Positions 35,211 through 43,632 of a stretch of DNA of 64,000 nt are shown piece after piece. The number at the start of each line of letters is the position of its first letter. Position 1 is the first letter of the stretch. The DNA is taken from positions 1-64,000 of the forward strand of contig JAURWE010000046.1 of assembly GCA_030655075.1 (NCBI GenBank), in the 5' to 3' direction. The notes under the pieces are model-generated. The model ran no database searches. It was not told the DNA's origin and saw nothing but the letters and a program-made list of their open reading frames with translations. Origin of the DNA: Pararhizobium sp. (GTDB lineage Bacteria > Pseudomonadota > Alphaproteobacteria > Rhizobiales > Rhizobiaceae). Made by a program: the position numbers and the translations under genes.

Positions 35211-36100
35211 CAGACCGTTTCCTTCTTCCAGCTTGCCGTCACGCTGCGGCGCAGTGCGAGCATCCTGCGCGACAGGGGTGCCGGCACCCTGTTCAGCGCA
35301 AAGGATTCACCCAGGATATTGAAGCCGATGACGGCGAAGGTCAGCGCCAGACCGGGGAGGATGACCTGTCTCGGGTCTCCCTCCAGATAAGGCAACGCAT
35401 CGACCAGCATTTGTCCCCATTCCGGTGTTGGCGGCTGGATGCCGAGACCGAGAAAGCTCAGCGTGGCGATCGCCAGCGCAATGGCGCCAGCGTCGGCCGT
35501 GGCATAGACCAGCACGGCGCCGATCGTCCCGGGTAGGAGATGAAAGAAATAGATGCGAAGCGGACTTGCTCCCAAAACCCGGAGCGCTTCGATGTGGGGT
35601 TTGTTCATGATGTTGAGAGCAACGCCCCGGCTGATGCGCGCGCTCCCCGGCCACCATGCTAAGGCCAGCGAAATGATCATGTTCCAGTAGCTGGTGCCGA
35701 AGATCCCGATCACGGCAAGCGCAATGATGAGGCTCGGGATTGCAAGACCGACATCGACGAAGCGCATCAGGACCTCATCGGTCCAGCCTCGGCGATATCC
35801 GGCAATCGTGCCGATACAGATACCCACAGTGTTGGCGAGTATGAGAACCAGGAAGACGCCGACAAGTGACGTCCGCGACGCGACGATCAAACGGCTGAAC
35901 GTATCGCGCCCCAGATGATCCGTGCCAAGCCAATGGGCGGGGCTCGGTCCTTGTCCGGCGAGCAGAAGGTTCTGGGTATTTGGATTGTAGGGTGCGAGCC
36001 AGGACGAGAAAATGCCGAGGAAGAGAAATGCGCCGATCGCCACCAATGCCAATGGTGGCACTTTCGACAGAATGGCCCGACAGGTGTGAAGGAAGGTCAT
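35210..36100 (-). CDS. Peptide ABC transporter permease (DppC-like)
   Basis: A 296-residue inner-membrane permease. An N-terminal span is followed by the OppC-type extracytoplasmic block APYNPNTQNLLLAGQGPSPA and WLGTDHLGRDTFSRLI, then five more spans. The EAA loop reads EALRVLGASPLRIYFFHLLP near residue 180. It starts three bases after the DppB-like stop and overlaps the DppD-like start, fitting a tightly packed operon. It forms the channel with the DppB-like permease. Confidence 0.94.
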   Translation of the reverse strand: MTFLHTCRAILSKVPPLALVAIGAFLFLGIFSSWLAPYNPNTQNLLLAGQGPSPAHWLGTDHLGRDTFSRLIVASRTSLVGVFLVLILANTVGICIGTIAGYRRGWTDEVLMRFVDVGLAIPSLIIALAVIGIFGTSYWNMIISLALAWWPGSARISRGVALNIMNKPHIEALRVLGASPLRIYFFHLLPGTIGAVLVYATADAGAIALAIATLSFLGLGIQPPTPEWGQMLVDALPYLEGDPRQVILPGLALTFAVIGFNILGESFALNRVPAPLSRRMLALRRSVTASWKKETV

Positions 36101-36103
36101 GGA

Positions 36104-37039
36104 TCAGCTCCTCTGCCGGCGAAGTTTTGGATCGGTGAACATCATCCCGATATCGACGGTGAGATTGACGACGATGAAAAAGGTGATGAAAATCAGCAGA
36201 CAGGCCTGAACCACCATGAAATCGCGGAAGCGGACGCCTGTCAGGAACAGTTCGCCGACACCCTGCCAGGCGAACATCGGTTCAATCACCACCGCCCCGA
36301 CCACCATGACGCCGACCTGCGTGCCAAGTGCGCTCAGATAGGTTGGAATGATGTTGGGCAGGGCGTCGCGAAACAGGATTTGGCTCCGCTTCAAGCCTTT
36401 GCTCATCGCGGTCAGAACGTAAGGACGCGCCATCGCCTCCTCCAGGCCGACACGGACAACGCGGCTGAGAACCGCCGCTGGCAGCAGCCCAATGGTGATC
36501 CACGGCAGAATCCAGCTGATCGGGCCGCCATAGCCGAACGTCGGGAAAATGCGCAGCGCGACGGAAAACGCATAGACAAGGAGTGCACCGACAAAAAACG
36601 AGGGCGTGGATGCCGCGATCAACGCCGCGCCGCGCGCCAGGTAGTCGGGAATGCGATGCGCAAAAAGCGCACCGACAAAGCCGAGAAGCAAGCTGCCGAT
36701 CAGAGCGAAGGCCGCGCCGCCGGCAATTAGCGTGGCGGTGATGGAGAGCCGCTTTTCAAGCGCGGCTCCGACATCTTCTCCGGTTTTGTAGGAGATGCCG
36801 AAATCCCCCTGCAGCGCATCGCCCAGCCATCCCGCATAGCGAAGCGGGAGCGGTTTGTTGAGGCCGATTTCTTCGGCGACTTTCGCGATATCCTCTTTCG
36901 AGACGATCGGTGATCGTAGCTCTGCAATCAGGATGGCGACATTTCCGGGTGCGGATATGACGAGCGAAAAGCAAAGAACCGACGCGAGAAAGAGCAACAG
37001 CAGCGACTGCCATATTCTCTTGCTGATCAGGGAAATCAT
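36104..37039 (-). CDS. Peptide ABC transporter permease (DppB-like)
   Basis: A 311-residue permease with six likely spans. The family landmarks are LGLNKPLPLRYAGWLGDA-like (here IGLNKPLPLRYAGWLGDAL), GDFGISYKTGEDV, and the EAA loop YVLTAMSKGLKRSQILFRDA near residue 215. The start MISLISKRIWQSL is chosen because it is the first hydrophobic-compatible start after the binding-protein stop; a longer frame from 37135 overlaps that gene by almost 90 bases. Eight bases separate the two genes. Confidence 0.92.
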   Translation of the reverse strand: MISLISKRIWQSLLLLFLASVLCFSLVISAPGNVAILIAELRSPIVSKEDIAKVAEEIGLNKPLPLRYAGWLGDALQGDFGISYKTGEDVGAALEKRLSITATLIAGGAAFALIGSLLLGFVGALFAHRIPDYLARGAALIAASTPSFFVGALLVYAFSVALRIFPTFGYGGPISWILPWITIGLLPAAVLSRVVRVGLEEAMARPYVLTAMSKGLKRSQILFRDALPNIIPTYLSALGTQVGVMVVGAVVIEPMFAWQGVGELFLTGVRFRDFMVVQACLLIFITFFIVVNLTVDIGMMFTDPKLRRQRS

Positions 37040-37047
37040 CGACCCGG

Positions 37048-38646
37048 TTACTCCGCAAGCGTGATGTGTTCGTAGGGCAGGTCGTATTCCGTCGCCGGGC
37101 CCTGGAAGCCTGTTACCCGCTTGCTGTGCGCCCATATGCTGGGAACGTAAAGCAGCGGTGCGATGGCGGCATTCTCGTGAAGCCAGTCATAGACCGTCTG
37201 CAACGACGATTTCATGTCCGCCTCTGATGCCGACATGGCCGCCGTCACCAAGGGGTCCAGATGGTCCGCATCCATGAAGAGCTTCCCGTCGACGCCGTTG
37301 TCATAGGTGGACAGAAACATGCCTACAACGCTGCCGAAGGGATCGTAAGGCGCATCATAAGTCAGGAAAAAAGCCAGATCGTACTTGCGCGCCGGGATGT
37401 CGCTGTGGCGCGAGGCATGGTCCACGGACCGGATGGAAAGGTCGATGCCGATATCGCGAAATTCGGATTGCAGCACTTCCGCGACCGAGCGCGACCCCGG
37501 GATTTGCTCCTCGCTGACGATGATCTCCATGGCCAGGGGAACGCCGTCCTTGATGCGAATGCCGTCGCCCGTCCAGCCCGCCTTGTCCAACAGGTCGCGT
37601 GCCGCCTGCGCATCGATAGCCGGCACATCGTAACGCGTGCCGGACATCGGAACGCCGGTTGCAAACAGGTTCGCGGCAACGTCGGCATAACCGCGGTAAA
37701 GGACCTGCGAAATTGCCGCGCGATCGATGCCCACATTGATCGCCTTGCGGACGAGCGGATCCTTGAGTGCAGCGACGTGGTCGGGGTTGAAACCGAGGAC
37801 CAAGGTCGTGGTGCCGGGCTTGATTGCCACGTCGACGCCCGCGCTCTTCAGCGTCTCGGCTTCGGTTGCGGTCAAAGGAGAAACATAGGCACCGCCGATC
37901 AGATCGATATCACCGGCGCGCAGGGCAGCCATCCGGCTACGGGAATCGGGCAGCACTTTCAGCTCTAGCGTAGCAAATCCCGGCTTTTCGCCCCAATAGG
38001 CATCGAAGCGTTCCAACACGCTTCCGGATTCCGAGGCGCTCGTCTGCTTCCAGGGGCCAGTGCCGACGGGCGCGACATAAGCGCCGTCCGCCGCGACCGA
38101 TTTGGGACTCAGGAACCGGACGGGGCGAATATAGGTCAATTCCTGCAGCAGGCCGAGCGGCGGCTCGTTGAAATGTAGCGTAACGTGATGGTCATCGACA
38201 ACGTCGAGCGACTTGAAGAGGCGCGAGGAGTTCATCCAGCTGGTCGAATCCAGCCCGATCCAACGTTCGAAGTTCCATTTGACCGCAGATGCGTCGAACG
38301 GGGTTCCGTCCTGGAACACCACATCCTCGCGCAGCGTGAGCTTCAGCGTCTTGCCGCCGTCTTCGAGCGACCATGCCGATGCGAGACACGGCAGGATTTC
38401 GCCACCTGGACCGTAGTTCATCAGTGGTTCGAACATCAGGTCCTGTGCTGCCCACAAACCGGCGAACTTGTGTGGATTGAGATCGCCAGCAGGCTTGGTG
38501 ATTGCAACACGCAGCGTACCGCCGGCGCCGCCTGACGTCTGGGCCCAGGCCGTCTTTGTGAAGGCGAGGCCGAGAGCGCCGGATGCGCCGAGCAGGAAAG
38601 AACGGCGTTTCATCGCGATTGACTGGGCGAGTGACTGGTTTTCCAT
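37048..38646 (-). CDS. Peptide/nickel-type ABC transporter substrate-binding protein (DppA-like)
   Basis: A 532-residue periplasmic binding protein of the SBP_bac_5 family. The signal sequence holds MKRRSFLLGASGALGLAF with a twin-arginine-like motif and a cut near AWAQ. Family blocks are LASAWSLEDGGKTLKLTLRE near residue 105 and the C-terminal MFLSTYDNGVDGKLF region. The first ATG (38646) has AAGGGGAATAAAG upstream; Met12 (MKRRSFLL) is the alternative start. Ligands of this family include di- and oligopeptides, opines and glutathione. It is followed by DppB-, C-, D-, F-like genes. Confidence 0.92.
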   Translation of the reverse strand: MENQSLAQSIAMKRRSFLLGASGALGLAFTKTAWAQTSGGAGGTLRVAITKPAGDLNPHKFAGLWAAQDLMFEPLMNYGPGGEILPCLASAWSLEDGGKTLKLTLREDVVFQDGTPFDASAVKWNFERWIGLDSTSWMNSSRLFKSLDVVDDHHVTLHFNEPPLGLLQELTYIRPVRFLSPKSVAADGAYVAPVGTGPWKQTSASESGSVLERFDAYWGEKPGFATLELKVLPDSRSRMAALRAGDIDLIGGAYVSPLTATEAETLKSAGVDVAIKPGTTTLVLGFNPDHVAALKDPLVRKAINVGIDRAAISQVLYRGYADVAANLFATGVPMSGTRYDVPAIDAQAARDLLDKAGWTGDGIRIKDGVPLAMEIIVSEEQIPGSRSVAEVLQSEFRDIGIDLSIRSVDHASRHSDIPARKYDLAFFLTYDAPYDPFGSVVGMFLSTYDNGVDGKLFMDADHLDPLVTAAMSASEADMKSSLQTVYDWLHENAAIAPLLYVPSIWAHSKRVTGFQGPATEYDLPYEHITLAE

Positions 38647-38673
38647 CTTTATTCCCCTTTTTTGTTGATTGGC

Positions 38674-39891
38674 TTATTTCTGTTGAAGGCGGACCGTATT
38701 CTGGTCGTCAGCCCGATCTGTCCCTGCCGCTTGAGCAATGCAGGTGAGAAACGCAGCCACGTCGGTCTGAAGATCGGACAGGGCCTCAAGCCCAATGCTG
38801 ATGCGCAAGACGAGGTCTTCGCCCACCCATGGACGTGCCGTCCTGAACCGCTTGATCGGCATGGGCGCCATCAGGCTGCGTGTTCCGCCCCAGGATGCGC
38901 CGATGGCAAAGGTCTTCAGGACGTCGAGAGCGTCGGCGACATGCGGTGTGGCTTCGGCTGTGAAGATCACGCTGAAGACCGCACTCGACCCGGTAAAATC
39001 GCGGCTCCAGAGCTCGTGTCCGGGGCAATCCGGGCGGGGCGGGAAGAGCACGGACCCGACCAGCCGACTTTGGGCGAAGTGCTCGCAAATTGCGTATGCG
39101 GCTTCCGAGGCATGCTTCAGGCGAATGCCCATGGTCTCCATGCCCCGCAACACCATGGATGCGTCGTCCGGCGAGACACCTATTCCATAACGACCAAGCG
39201 TAGCCCTGATGGGAGCGGCAAGGTCCTGGCTGCCGACCGTGATCGACCCCATGAGAACATCCGAATGACCGGAAAAATATTTCGTCAGGGCTTCGGCGAC
39301 GATGTCGGCGCCATGCTCGAGCGGCTTGAAGTTCAGTGGTGTTGCCCAGGTGTTGTCGCAGCCGACCAGGGCCCCTGAGCGATGGGCAATGGCTGCAATG
39401 GCACGGATGTCCTGCACTTCCATCGTCGTGGACCCAGGCGACTCGCACCAGACGATCCGCGTGCGCTCATCCATGCGGGCCTCGAGGTCCGACAGCGATG
39501 TCGGATCGTAGTATTCGACCTCGATCCCGAATTTCGTCAGATCGCGATCGGCAAAGTCGCGCACCGGCGGATAGGCGGTGTCGGCGATCAGGACCTTGTC
39601 GCCTGCCTTCACCAGCGCAAGGATGGCAAGGCTGCAGGCTGCCTGGCCAGACGGCACGAGAAACGTCCGCAGCCCGCCTTCGAGTGTCGTGATCTTTGCC
39701 TCGAGCGTGCGGGTCGTGGGTGTGCCGTACAGGCCGTATGTATAGCCTTCATCGCCTCTGTCGCCGCGTGTCGCATAGGCTTGCGCGTCCTTGAAGACGA
39801 TGGTCGAAGCGCGATGCACACCAACGCCCAGGCTATCGAAGCCGTCCAGCTTCACCTTCGGTGTGACAACGCATTGTGTAAGATCATTCAT
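38674..39891 (-). CDS. Cys/Met metabolism PLP enzyme (cystathionine beta-lyase-like)
   Basis: A 405-residue fold-type I PLP enzyme of the gamma-family. The PLP lysine is in AEALTKYFSGHSDVLMGS near residue 213, with YTYGLYGTPTTRTLEAKI near 55 and CDNTWATPL (PLP-contacting Asp) near 175. Members cleave or form C-S bonds in cystathionine, cysteine or methionine. It is first in the minus-strand operon with the dipeptide importer and lies divergent to a LysR gene. A job in releasing sulfur from an imported S-containing peptide or conjugate is a reasonable inference. Confidence 0.9.
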   Translation of the reverse strand: MNDLTQCVVTPKVKLDGFDSLGVGVHRASTIVFKDAQAYATRGDRGDEGYTYGLYGTPTTRTLEAKITTLEGGLRTFLVPSGQAACSLAILALVKAGDKVLIADTAYPPVRDFADRDLTKFGIEVEYYDPTSLSDLEARMDERTRIVWCESPGSTTMEVQDIRAIAAIAHRSGALVGCDNTWATPLNFKPLEHGADIVAEALTKYFSGHSDVLMGSITVGSQDLAAPIRATLGRYGIGVSPDDASMVLRGMETMGIRLKHASEAAYAICEHFAQSRLVGSVLFPPRPDCPGHELWSRDFTGSSAVFSVIFTAEATPHVADALDVLKTFAIGASWGGTRSLMAPMPIKRFRTARPWVGEDLVLRISIGLEALSDLQTDVAAFLTCIAQAAGTDRADDQNTVRLQQK

Positions 39892-39934
39892 TGCCCGTTT
39901 CCTCGCTGTATTGCTGATTAGATCACAGCGAGTT

Positions 39935-39950
39935 ATATTCCGTCCAATAT
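39935..39950. promoter_or_regulatory. Candidate LysR operator
   Basis: ATATTCCGTCCAATAT is an interrupted palindrome (ATATT-N6-AATAT) fitting the T-N11-A rule of LysR regulators. It lies in the 110-base gap between the divergent PLP-enzyme and LysR genes, about 45 bases before the former. A nearby ATCATGAT (39949-39956) could be a second half-site. Confidence 0.45.
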
Positions 39951-40001
39951 CATGATTTGGATCATCTATTCCCTCTGGTTATATTAGGCCCAGGAAAACG
40001 C

Positions 40002-40883
40002 ATGAATTTGAGGCAGATCGAGGTGTTCCACGCCGTGGTAACCACCGGCACAGCTTCGCGAGCCGCAGAACTTCTGCGGATCTCCCAGCCGGCAGTCAGC
40101 AAAGCGGTTATGGAACTTGAGCGGCAAGTCGGTTTCGAACTGTTTGACAGAAGTTCGGGGCGAATGCTGCCGACAGTCGAAGCCCGACTTTTCTTCCGCG
40201 AGGTCGAGGCGTCTTTTTCGGGACTGACTCATTTGAAAGCAGCAGCGGCGCGCATTCGCGATTTCGGCTCCGGTCAAATCCGCATTGCTAGCCTTTCGGC
40301 TCTCAGCACCAACATCATGCCGAGGGCACTGCGAAACTTCCAGAAACGGCATCCCGATGTTGCGATCACCTTTCAGGCGCGCATGTCGTCCATGGTAAAG
40401 GATCTTGTGGCCTCAGGCCAGTTCGATGTCGGCATCGCTGCCGACGAGATCGATCTGGCCGGCGTGGAGTCTCAGCCGTTTGCCGATTATCGGGTGGCCA
40501 TCGCAATGCCGATCGGCCATCCTCTCGAAGAAAAGAGCGTGATCCGGCCGGAGGATCTCCAGGGACAGGACTTCATCGCTCTTTCCCCGGAAGACACGAC
40601 ACGGCGCCAGGCGGATCAGATTTTCTCAGAGCACGGTGTGCTTCCGAAAATCGTGCTGGAGACGCCCTACTCCACGACCATCTGCGCGATGGTGGACGCG
40701 GGTCTGGGCTGCGGCATGGTCAATCCCCTGACGGCAGAACCCTATCTAGGGAAAGGCCTTACTCTTCGGCCCTTCGAGCCTGCCATCCATTTCCGTACAC
40801 TGCTTCTGCTCCCGCCGGACATCAAGCCCTCTCGAATCGTCCGCGATTTCGTTTACGAGTTGATGAAACTACGAAGCCTGTAA
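40002..40883 (+). CDS. LysR-family transcriptional regulator
   Basis: A 293-residue LysR regulator. The winged helix-turn-helix is MNLRQIEVFHAVVTTGTASR through LLRISQPAVSKAVMELE (residues 1-60), and the effector-binding domain follows from residue 90 (GQIRIASLSALSTNIMPRAL). The ATG at 40002 is set by the invariant LRQIEVFHAV start and a CCAGGA upstream; a frame from 39957 would add unrelated residues. It is divergent from the PLP enzyme/peptide importer operon and most likely controls it. Confidence 0.93.
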   Translation: MNLRQIEVFHAVVTTGTASRAAELLRISQPAVSKAVMELERQVGFELFDRSSGRMLPTVEARLFFREVEASFSGLTHLKAAAARIRDFGSGQIRIASLSALSTNIMPRALRNFQKRHPDVAITFQARMSSMVKDLVASGQFDVGIAADEIDLAGVESQPFADYRVAIAMPIGHPLEEKSVIRPEDLQGQDFIALSPEDTTRRQADQIFSEHGVLPKIVLETPYSTTICAMVDAGLGCGMVNPLTAEPYLGKGLTLRPFEPAIHFRTLLLLPPDIKPSRIVRDFVYELMKLRSL

Positions 40884-41295
40884 CCAAAAGACGCCATTCA
40901 GCCGGACGGCGGAGATCCAAGCCGTGAGTTTGCCGTATGCTTGCACAGGCGGTGATACCGCCAGCCTGTTCACCGGGTTAAAGGTTCGGATCTTTTCAAC
41001 GCGTCGCAGCCAGAAATGGCCGTTAAGCGGAAATAATTTCCGCTTACAACGGGTACAGGAGGTTCGCATCCCAACAAGGCGGGTGTGTCGAAGCTAATCG
41101 AAGTCAACGCACCCTTAAGCGCCTCCGCAGGCGCGAAGGTCGGTTTTTTCGAGGCCAATATTCTATTTTCTGTTCGATTTTTTCTCTCGCGCTCCGGCGC
41201 GGCCTTCACCTTGCATATCTCCAACGAGTTCGTCTCTTAGCGGTTTAAGCTCCGAGAAATCGCTGCTGTATTACCCGAGAGACTCCGTCAACGCC
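40884..41295. other. Convergent intergenic region
   Basis: About 410 bases between convergent LysR and hydrolase genes. No gene is seen. It contains a perfect ten-pair hairpin at 41024-41046. Phrases such as GCCGTTAAGCGG also occur near 53080, which may reflect shared remnant sequence. Confidence 0.4.
41024..41046. repeat. Perfect hairpin, possible bidirectional terminator or repeat arm
   Basis: TAAGCGGAAA, loop TAA, TTTCCGCTTA form a perfect ten-pair stem. It lies between two converging genes, suiting a terminator, but no T-run follows on either side. Confidence 0.5.
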
Positions 41296-42114
41296 TTAAA
41301 CTCCCATCAGCAAAGTGTTCAGGAGAGTGCCCGACGCACTCCCTGACCAACCCAGATCTCGGACGCTGCTCATATGGTTAGCGCCGTAGATGGTCTGCAC
41401 GGACACGGCCAAACCTTGCTGCTCCAATGAAATGGCGAACTCGGTAGCCTGCTGGTGAAACGGGGGCGTCTCGTCGGCGCCGACGGCGACGATGACGTGG
41501 CAACGGGCATCATAGGAATGGGATACCGGCGAAAACGCCATGACTTCCTTATCAGTAATACCGATTTCTGGCGCAAGAAACGAAGTCTGCAGAGGTTTTA
41601 GATCATAGATCCCGCCGAGAAGAAGGGCTGCTCGGATCACCGACGCCGAAGCTTGTTGATGAAGCAGGAACGTCGCCAAGTGGGCTCCGGCAGAATGACC
41701 GCTTACGGTGAGCCGGGATGCGTCCCCACCGTAACCGGATATGTTTTCCACGACCCATCGCGTCGCACGCCGAACTTGGTCAACGAGCACAGCCATTCTG
41801 ACCCCCGGCATCAGCGAGTAATCGACGATGACTGCGATGGCTCCGGCGCGAGTGACAGTTTCGGCCACGTAGGAGTAATCCCGCTTGGAAAACATCCGCC
41901 AATAGCCGCCGTGGATAAACATGTGCACTGGTAGTTTCTCACGAGCGCCCGCTGGAAAGAAGATATCCAACGTTTCATCGCCACCTGTTCCGTAAGCAAC
42001 ATCTGCTTCCATCCGCAGCGTCTTCCGTGTCCGCTCGCTTGCTGCGATGATATCCTCCACGATCGCGTCGAAATCTGCCACATGGGCTCGGATACGGAAT
42101 GGGTCGGTGTCCAA
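41296..42114 (-). CDS. Alpha/beta hydrolase (esterase/kynurenine formamidase-like)
   Basis: A 272-residue alpha/beta hydrolase. The oxyanion-hole motif is MFIHGGYWRMFSKRDYSY near residue 72 and the nucleophile elbow is SGHSAGAHLA (Ser near 140); a late Asp (VAVGADETPP) and His (GANHMS) complete the triad. HGGYW is typical of formamidase/carboxylesterase-like members. The likely start is TTG at 42114, 16 bases after the preceding stop and with GGGAG eight bases upstream; a longer frame to 42270 would overlap the dehydrogenase gene. Last in a four-gene minus operon. Confidence 0.85.
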   Translation of the reverse strand: MDTDPFRIRAHVADFDAIVEDIIAASERTRKTLRMEADVAYGTGGDETLDIFFPAGAREKLPVHMFIHGGYWRMFSKRDYSYVAETVTRAGAIAVIVDYSLMPGVRMAVLVDQVRRATRWVVENISGYGGDASRLTVSGHSAGAHLATFLLHQQASASVIRAALLLGGIYDLKPLQTSFLAPEIGITDKEVMAFSPVSHSYDARCHVIVAVGADETPPFHQQATEFAISLEQQGLAVSVQTIYGANHMSSVRDLGWSGSASGTLLNTLLMGV

Positions 42115-42130
42115 ATCACATCTCCCGGGT

Positions 42131-43618
42131 TCAGAAGCTCGTTGCGATATATTTGGCTTCCATGAACTCGGCAATGCCGTGGTGCTGACCGCCTTCGCGA
42201 CCGAGACCACTCTGCTTGACGCCTCCAAACGGTGCCGCAGGATCGGAGACCAGCCCACGGTTAAGCGCAATCATTCCCGCCTCTATCTGCGTGGAGACGC
42301 GCAGACCACGGGCGAGATCGCGGGTGTAGACGTAGGCGGCAAGACCGTACTCGGTATCATTCGCGCCGGTAACGGCTTCGTCCTCGGTGTCGAAGCGATA
42401 AAGAGGCGCGACTGGACCGAAGATTTCCTCGTGTGCCATATCGGAGGTGGCTGGAACATCGACCAGAACAGTTGGCGGGTAGAAGAAGCCAGGTCCTTCT
42501 GGAGCTCCTCCGCCGCATAGAACGCGCGCACCTTTCGTCTTCGAATCCTCAACCAGACGGCCAATCTTTTCGACGGCTTTGCGCGTGATCATCGGCCCGC
42601 ACTCGGTCGCCCCGTCAACGCCCGCGCCCACCTTCAATGCGGCCATGCGTTTTGACAGGCCATCTGCAAAGGCATCGTATATTCCGGACTGGACATAAAA
42701 TCGGTTGGCAGCCGTGCAAGCTTCCCCGGCGTTGCGCATCTTTGCAATCATTGCGCCATCCAGCGAGGCTTCGAGATCCGCATCGTCAAACACCACAAAA
42801 GGCGCGTTGCCACCCAGTTCCATGGAGCACGAGATGACATGCTTGGCGGCTTCGGCCAGCAGGTGGCGGCCCACCCCGGTGGAACCCGTGAACGAGAGTT
42901 TCCTGACGCGCGGGTCGCTGAGGATTTCTTCGGTGATCGGACCAGGAGTGGTCGTGGTCAGGACGTTGACGACTCCCGAAGGAACTCCGGCCTCTTCGTA
43001 AATTGCAGCGAGCGCGTACGCTGTAAGTGGCGTCTCGCTCGCGGGCTTGAGGATCACCGTGCAACCCGCAGCCAATGCGGGTGCTATTTTACGCGTTGCC
43101 ATCGCCGCCGGAAAATTCCAAGGCGTTATCAGCAGGCAGATCCCGATCGGCTGGTAGTCTACAATGATCCGATTGGTTCCAGCGGGTGCTATACCGTATT
43201 CCCCGGTGATCCGGACAGCTTCCTCCGCATTCCATCGGAAGAATTCCGCGGCATAGGCGACCTCGCCGCGGGCATCGCGCAACGCCTTGCCGTTTTCCAT
43301 TGATATGAGTGTCGCGAGCATCTCGGAGCGCTCGATCATCAACTCGAAACACCGACGCAGGATTTCGGAGCGGCGGCGGGGAGGGGTGGCGCGCCAGGAA
43401 GGGGCCGCCGCTGCGGCCGCCTTGATGCTGAGACGCGCGTCCTCGACGGTTGCGTCCGGCACAGAGGCCAAACGTTCTCCGGTCGAGGGATCGACAACGT
43501 CGATGACCTGACCGCTGTGAGACGGCCGCCAGGTTCCATCGATGTAGAGGCCGCGGGACGCAGCGTCGATGTCGGGCATTTGATGGTCAGGGTGGGGAGT
43601 TTTCTGCGCGATGGTCAT
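42131..43618 (-). CDS. NAD(P)-dependent succinate-semialdehyde dehydrogenase-like
   Basis: A 495-residue aldehyde dehydrogenase. Catalytic Glu is in SMELGGNAPFVVF near residue 258 and catalytic Cys in NAGEACTAANRFYVQSG near 292. NPWNFPAAMATRK-like TPWNFPAAMATRKIAPALAA binds the cofactor. The C-terminal GGVKQSGLGREGGQHHG and overall form fit the GabD/SSADH branch. The ATG at 43618 is chosen for its GAGGAATG ribosome-binding site; a TTG at 43636 overlaps the preceding stop. It follows an iron-type alcohol dehydrogenase, so it could oxidise the aldehyde made by that enzyme. Confidence 0.9.
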   Translation of the reverse strand: MTIAQKTPHPDHQMPDIDAASRGLYIDGTWRPSHSGQVIDVVDPSTGERLASVPDATVEDARLSIKAAAAAAPSWRATPPRRRSEILRRCFELMIERSEMLATLISMENGKALRDARGEVAYAAEFFRWNAEEAVRITGEYGIAPAGTNRIIVDYQPIGICLLITPWNFPAAMATRKIAPALAAGCTVILKPASETPLTAYALAAIYEEAGVPSGVVNVLTTTTPGPITEEILSDPRVRKLSFTGSTGVGRHLLAEAAKHVISCSMELGGNAPFVVFDDADLEASLDGAMIAKMRNAGEACTAANRFYVQSGIYDAFADGLSKRMAALKVGAGVDGATECGPMITRKAVEKIGRLVEDSKTKGARVLCGGGAPEGPGFFYPPTVLVDVPATSDMAHEEIFGPVAPLYRFDTEDEAVTGANDTEYGLAAYVYTRDLARGLRVSTQIEAGMIALNRGLVSDPAAPFGGVKQSGLGREGGQHHGIAEFMEAKYIATSF

Positions 43619-43632
43619 GACATTCCTCGATA

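Noticed and set aside
39957..40001. Longer N-terminus for the LysR regulator
   Set aside because: LysR proteins begin at the MNLRQIEVF block; the extension would also cover the divergent promoter.
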